Shown here in pieces: positions 5,806 through 8,419 of a DNA stretch of 8,419 nt. Both the position numbers and the translations under genes were made by a program. The stretch's first letter is position 1. The number at the start of each line of letters is the position of its first letter. The notes under the pieces are model-generated. The model was not told where the DNA came from. It was given only the letters and a program-made list of their open reading frames with translations, and searched no databases. Source of the stretch: an uncultured Eubacteriales bacterium (GTDB lineage Bacteria; Bacillota; Clostridia; TANB77; CAG-508). The stretch covers positions 1 through 8,419 of the forward strand of contig CABTXJ010000030.1 in assembly GCA_902488785.1 (NCBI GenBank), written 5' to 3'.

Positions 5806-5840
5806 TAATTTGTAATATATGTATTATATGTTACAAATTA
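5806..5840. repeat. 15-bp AT-only-loop inverted repeat
   Basis: TAATTTGTAATATAT (5806-5820) pairs with 5826-5840 over 15 bp with one wobble, leaving the loop GTATT. The core half-site TTGTAA (5810-5815) recurs as TTACAA (5831-5836) and again as TTGTAA at 5844-5849. No T tract follows on the + strand, so it is not a terminator for + transcription; it could be an operator or a structured RNA. Confidence 0.6.
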
Positions 5841-5867
5841 AAATTGTAATATAAAAAAATGAATGCT

Positions 5868-5938
5868 TATATAATAGGAATAGTAGAAAGTGTACATAAA
5901 GTATATAAAAAGAGTATAACCTATTATTCCTATATATA
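5868..5938. repeat. Long stem-loop: 18-bp stem with 34-nt loop
   Basis: TAGGAATAGTAG (5875-5886) pairs with CTATTATTCCTA (5921-5932), with one G-U wobble. The stem extends beyond a bulged A5874 by TATATA/TATATA (5868-5873 with 5933-5938). The loop is 5887-5920. The GG/CC core makes chance pairing less likely than for pure AT arms. It lies upstream of the predicted nrdD transcript, so it is either part of an unrecognised RNA or a DNA-level element. Confidence 0.55.
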
Positions 5939-5941
5939 TCA

Positions 5942-6000
5942 ATGTGTTTCATTGTGTGTAAAAATTATTTTTTACATCATTTTTACATGAAATATCACAT
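5942..6000. promoter_or_regulatory. Nested repeat block upstream of the nrdD promoter, candidate operator
   Basis: The outer arms ATGTGTTTCAT (5942-5952) and ATGAAATATCACAT (5987-6000) are complementary apart from a 3-nt bulge. The inner arms TGTAAAAA (5957-5964) and TTTTTACA (5969-5976) are perfect. TTTTTACAT is also repeated directly at 5969-5977 and 5980-5988, an 11-bp spacing of about one helical turn. The block ends 9 bp before the -35 box, a typical activator or repressor position. It does not match the NrdR-box consensus I know. Confidence 0.45.
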
Positions 6001-6008
6001 ACTTTTTT

Positions 6009-6037
6009 TTGACAAAGCAAAATTTAGAGCATATATT
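6009..6037 (+). promoter_or_regulatory. Near-consensus promoter for nrdD
   Basis: A perfect TTGACA (6009-6014), a 17-bp spacer and TATATT (6032-6037) form the best sigma-A-type promoter in the window. An 8-T run sits immediately upstream, overlapping the -35. The predicted start near 6044 gives an nrdD leader of about 125 nt. Confidence 0.8.
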
Positions 6038-6158
6038 TAAGTTAACAGTTAAGAAGAAATAAAAAAATAAAAATGAAGAAAGCTTAAAAATATTTTTTTA
6101 GAAAAGCATAAAAAAGAAATAAAAAATCCAGACTTAGCTGAAATAAAATACAATATAT

Positions 6159-6164
6159 GGGGGA
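6159..6164 (+). promoter_or_regulatory. Ribosome binding site deciding the nrdD start
   Basis: GGGGGA lies 4 nt before ATG 6169. The alternative ATG at 6157 overlaps this G run and has no Shine-Dalgarno sequence of its own, so 6169 is preferred. GGGGG is a less usual form than the AGGAG used by neighbouring genes. Confidence 0.65.
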
Positions 6165-6168
6165 TAAA

Positions 6169-8316
6169 ATGTTAATTAAAAAAAGGGATGGAAAAATAGT
6201 AGAATATGATTCAAATAAAATATTAGTTGCAATAAGTAAGGCAAATAGAGAGGTAGAATTAAAAGAAAAAGCAACAATTGATGAAATAAATAAGATAATA
6301 GAAAACATAGAAAATAAGTTTGAAGAAGGTGAATATGTAGATATTGAAAAAATACAAGACGAAGTTGAAAAACAATTAATGGAAGTTAAAAAATATGATT
6401 TAGCTAAAAAATATATGCTATATAGAGAAAAAAGATCAATAATAAGACAATCAAATACAACAGACGAAAGTATATTAAGTTTAGTTAGAAACACAAATAA
6501 AGATTTAGCAGAAGAAAATAGTAATAAAAATTCAGTACTTGTTTCTACACAAAGAGATTTGATTGCAGGAGAAGTATCAAAAGACATAGTCGATAGAATT
6601 ATGCTACCAGAAAGAATAGTAAATGCACATAATGAAGGAGCAATCCACTTTCATGATAAGGATTACTTCATACAACCAATGTTTAATTGTTGTTTAATTA
6701 ACATATCAGATATGTTAGATAATGGAACAGTTATGAATGGTAAATTAATTGAATCACCAAAAAGCTTCCAAGTTGCATGTACAGTAATGACACAAATTAT
6801 AGCAGCTGTAGCATCTAGTCAATATGGTGGACAATCTGTAGACATATCTGCACTTGGAAAATACTTAAAAAAGACATATGACAAGCATTACAAAAAATAT
6901 TATGAACATAATATTAAAGATGGAAGATCAGAAGAAGAAGCTAAAAGACTTGCAAATGAATTTGCGGAAATAAGAGAAAAAGAAGATTTAAAATCTGGTG
7001 TACAAACAATTCAATATCAAATAAATACATTAATGACAACTAATGGACAAAGCCCTTTTGTTACAATATTTATGCATGTAAAAGATGAAGACCCATATAA
7101 AAAAGAAACAGCTATGATCATAGAAGAAATATTAAGACAAAGATATGAAGGAATTAAAAATGAAGTTGGAGTATATGTAACACCAGCATTCCCTAAATTA
7201 ATATATGTAATAGATGAAAATAATTGCCTAAAAGGTGGAGAATATGACTACCTAACAAAAGAAGCAATAAAATGTTCTTCAAGAAGATTATACCCAGACT
7301 ATATCTCAGCTAAAAAGATGAGAGAAAACTATGAAGGAAATGTATTTAGCCCAATGGGATGTAGATCATTTTTAGTACCATACAAAAATGAAAAAGGTGA
7401 ATACCAATTTGAAGGAAGATTTAATCAAGGAGTTGTAAGTTTAAACTTACCACAAATAGGAATAATAGCAGACGGAGATGATGAAAAATTCTGGAAACTA
7501 TTAGATGAAAGATTAGAGTTAGTATATGATGCATTAATGTGTAGACACAATGCACTTAAAGGACAAACTTCTGATTATTCACCAATACACTGGCAATATG
7601 GTGCAATTGCAAGACTTAAAAAAGGTGAAAAAATAGACAAATATTTAATGGATGGATATTCAACATTATCACTTGGATATATTGGAGTATACGAAACTAC
7701 AAAACTTATGACAGGTAAAAGTAATACAACTAAAGAAGGAAAAGAGTTTGCATTAAAACTTGTTAAATACTTAAAAGATACTGCAGCTAAGTGGAGAGAA
7801 AAAACAAATATAGCATTTTCACTATATGCAACACCTGCAGAATCATTATGCTACAGGTTTGCAAGAATAGACCAAGAAAAGTTTGGAAATATAAAAGATA
7901 TAACAGATAAGGGATATTATACAAATTCATATCATGTAGATGTAAGAGAAAAGATATCAGCATTTGACAAATTAGCATTTGAAGCAGAATTCCAACCACT
8001 TTCAACTGGTGGATGTATATCATATGTAGAAATACCAAATATGGAAAAGAACTTAGAAGCATTAGAAGAATTAGTAAAATTCATATATGATAATGTACAA
8101 TATGCAGAGTTTAATACAAAATCTGACTATTGCCAAGAATGTGGATTTACTGGCGAAATAATAATAAATGATGATAATGAATGGGAATGCCCAAATTGTG
8201 GAAACAAAGATCACGGAAAAATGAACGTAATTAGAAGAACATGTGGATACTTAGGAGAAAATTTCTGGAATGAAGGAAAAACAAAGGAAATAAAACAAAG
8301 AGTATTACACCTATAA
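6169..8316 (+). CDS. nrdD: Anaerobic (class III) ribonucleoside-triphosphate reductase, large subunit
   Basis: Reduces ribonucleoside triphosphates to deoxyribonucleotides for DNA synthesis without oxygen, using a glycyl radical made by its partner NrdG. The 715-aa product (from ATG 6169) is close to the 712 aa of Escherichia coli NrdD. Residues about 1-90 form an ATP-cone allosteric domain (K-R-D-G-K-I-V-E-Y). The catalytic barrel follows, with F-N-C174-C175-L, the thiyl-radical strand cysteine C398 in P-M-G-C-R-S-F-L, and a substrate-loop S-P-F-V-T-I-F. The C-terminal zinc site is C655-x2-C658 and C674-x2-C677. The radical site is R-R-T-C692-G693-Y-L-G, about 22 residues from the end, followed by the usual K-x-R-V-x-H-L ending. 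Every hallmark residue is present, so it looks functional. nrdG appears to start about 60 nt downstream. Regulation probably acts through the elaborate upstream region. A 719-aa form from ATG 6157 is less likely. Confidence 0.97.
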   Translation: MLIKKRDGKIVEYDSNKILVAISKANREVELKEKATIDEINKIIENIENKFEEGEYVDIEKIQDEVEKQLMEVKKYDLAKKYMLYREKRSIIRQSNTTDESILSLVRNTNKDLAEENSNKNSVLVSTQRDLIAGEVSKDIVDRIMLPERIVNAHNEGAIHFHDKDYFIQPMFNCCLINISDMLDNGTVMNGKLIESPKSFQVACTVMTQIIAAVASSQYGGQSVDISALGKYLKKTYDKHYKKYYEHNIKDGRSEEEAKRLANEFAEIREKEDLKSGVQTIQYQINTLMTTNGQSPFVTIFMHVKDEDPYKKETAMIIEEILRQRYEGIKNEVGVYVTPAFPKLIYVIDENNCLKGGEYDYLTKEAIKCSSRRLYPDYISAKKMRENYEGNVFSPMGCRSFLVPYKNEKGEYQFEGRFNQGVVSLNLPQIGIIADGDDEKFWKLLDERLELVYDALMCRHNALKGQTSDYSPIHWQYGAIARLKKGEKIDKYLMDGYSTLSLGYIGVYETTKLMTGKSNTTKEGKEFALKLVKYLKDTAAKWREKTNIAFSLYATPAESLCYRFARIDQEKFGNIKDITDKGYYTNSYHVDVREKISAFDKLAFEAEFQPLSTGGCISYVEIPNMEKNLEALEELVKFIYDNVQYAEFNTKSDYCQECGFTGEIIINDDNEWECPNCGNKDHGKMNVIRRTCGYLGENFWNEGKTKEIKQRVLHL

Positions 8317-8378
8317 TATAAATATTTAAAATAATATTAAAAATAATAATTTAAATTGTTAAGAGCTTAAAAAGAGAA

Positions 8379-8419
8379 ATGCAAATATAAAAGAATATGA
8401 TGTTGCAAATAGAACGGGA
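8379..8419 (+). CDS. nrdG: nrdG 5' end (partial, apparent frameshift at the start)
   Basis: Codons from 8387 to the window end read I-K-E-Y-D-V-A-N-R-T-G, the characteristic N-terminus of the NrdG radical-SAM activase that installs the glycyl radical on NrdD. Location directly after nrdD supports this. The frame is closed by TAA at 8360-8362, and between there and 8387 it holds no ATG, GTG or TTG. The only sensible ATG (8379) is in another frame and reads M-Q-I-stop. One extra A in the CAAAT run would give M-Q-N-I-K-E-Y-D, a normal NrdG start. So either one base is missing (sequencing/assembly or real mutation) or a non-standard start such as ATA 8387 is used. Only 11 residues are available; the rest lies outside the window. 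Confidence 0.6.

Larger units (their letters stand above)
5625..6168 (+). other. 544-nt noncoding region between the superoxide reductase gene and nrdD
   Basis: No convincing gene on either strand. It contains the terminator of the upstream unit (5718-5763), two further stem-loops (5806-5840 and 5868-5938), a nested repeat block (5942-6000) just before a near-consensus promoter (6009-6037), and a leader of about 125 nt before nrdD. I recognise no known riboswitch; in particular the conserved core expected of a cobalamin riboswitch is not seen. A weak 6-bp hairpin at 5660-5679 lacks a T tract. The density of inverted repeats over 5806-6000 is higher than in the other intergenic gaps here. Confidence 0.7.

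Noticed and set aside
6073..6087. Four-codon ATG-initiated upstream ORF (M-K-K-A) in the nrdD leader
   Set aside because: No clear Shine-Dalgarno sequence and too short to distinguish from chance.
5764..6168. NrdR boxes or a cobalamin riboswitch upstream of nrdD
   Set aside because: I looked for paired NrdR-type palindromes and for the conserved cobalamin riboswitch core and found neither; the repeats present have different sequences.
6084..6587. 167-codon open frame on the - strand across the nrdD start
   Set aside because: It lies antisense to the ATP-cone coding region of nrdD, which is clearly real. Its Phe/Leu/Ser-rich composition is what the complement of Lys/Glu/Asn-rich AT-rich coding gives, and no convincing family match is seen.

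Overview
The window is very AT-rich and reads like the genome of a strictly anaerobic, low-GC Gram-positive bacterium of the Clostridia/Firmicutes type. The evidence is A/T-loaded codon use, strong AGGAG-type ribosome binding sites, a sortase, an oxygen-sensitive class III ribonucleotide reductase and a superoxide reductase. TGG is used for Trp and no in-frame TGA is needed, so the standard bacterial code fits. All real genes lie on the + strand. I see no tRNA, rRNA, CRISPR array or insertion sequence.

Layout. (1) 26-694: membrane-anchored protein with an Asn-rich linker and a YcgQ/DUF1980-like C-terminal domain, closed by an intrinsic terminator. (2) 838-2298: unrecognised 486-aa cytoplasmic protein with its own extended -10 promoter and terminator; its N-terminus vaguely recalls a DnaA-type AAA+ domain whose nucleotide-binding motifs have decayed. 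(3) 2526-3248: membrane-anchored sortase with no substrate gene nearby, then a terminator. (4) 3466-4248: UcpA-like short-chain dehydrogenase. (5) 4422-5624: a two-gene unit of ribulose-phosphate 3-epimerase and a superoxide reductase, driven by a promoter whose spacer is filled by a perfect-arm palindrome, and closed by a long terminator hairpin. (6) 5625-6168: 544 noncoding bases holding that terminator, several nested inverted and direct repeats, and a near-consensus promoter. (7) 6169-8316: nrdD, followed at the window edge by the first codons of nrdG, whose start region appears frameshifted.

The most unusual item is the superoxide reductase at 5151-5624. Its catalytic domain is fully conserved, but the N-terminal desulforedoxin region is replaced or expanded by a metallothionein-like tract with 18 cysteines in 50 residues, built from a repeating C-x-C-E-[D/N] unit. 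It is apparently co-transcribed with ribulose-phosphate 3-epimerase, an enzyme known in other bacteria to be a mononuclear iron target of reactive oxygen species. A protective partnership is therefore plausible. The palindrome in their promoter has half-sites matching, as I recall it, the Bacillus subtilis GntR operator, which would link the unit to sugar-acid/pentose metabolism, as would the neighbouring UcpA-like dehydrogenase.
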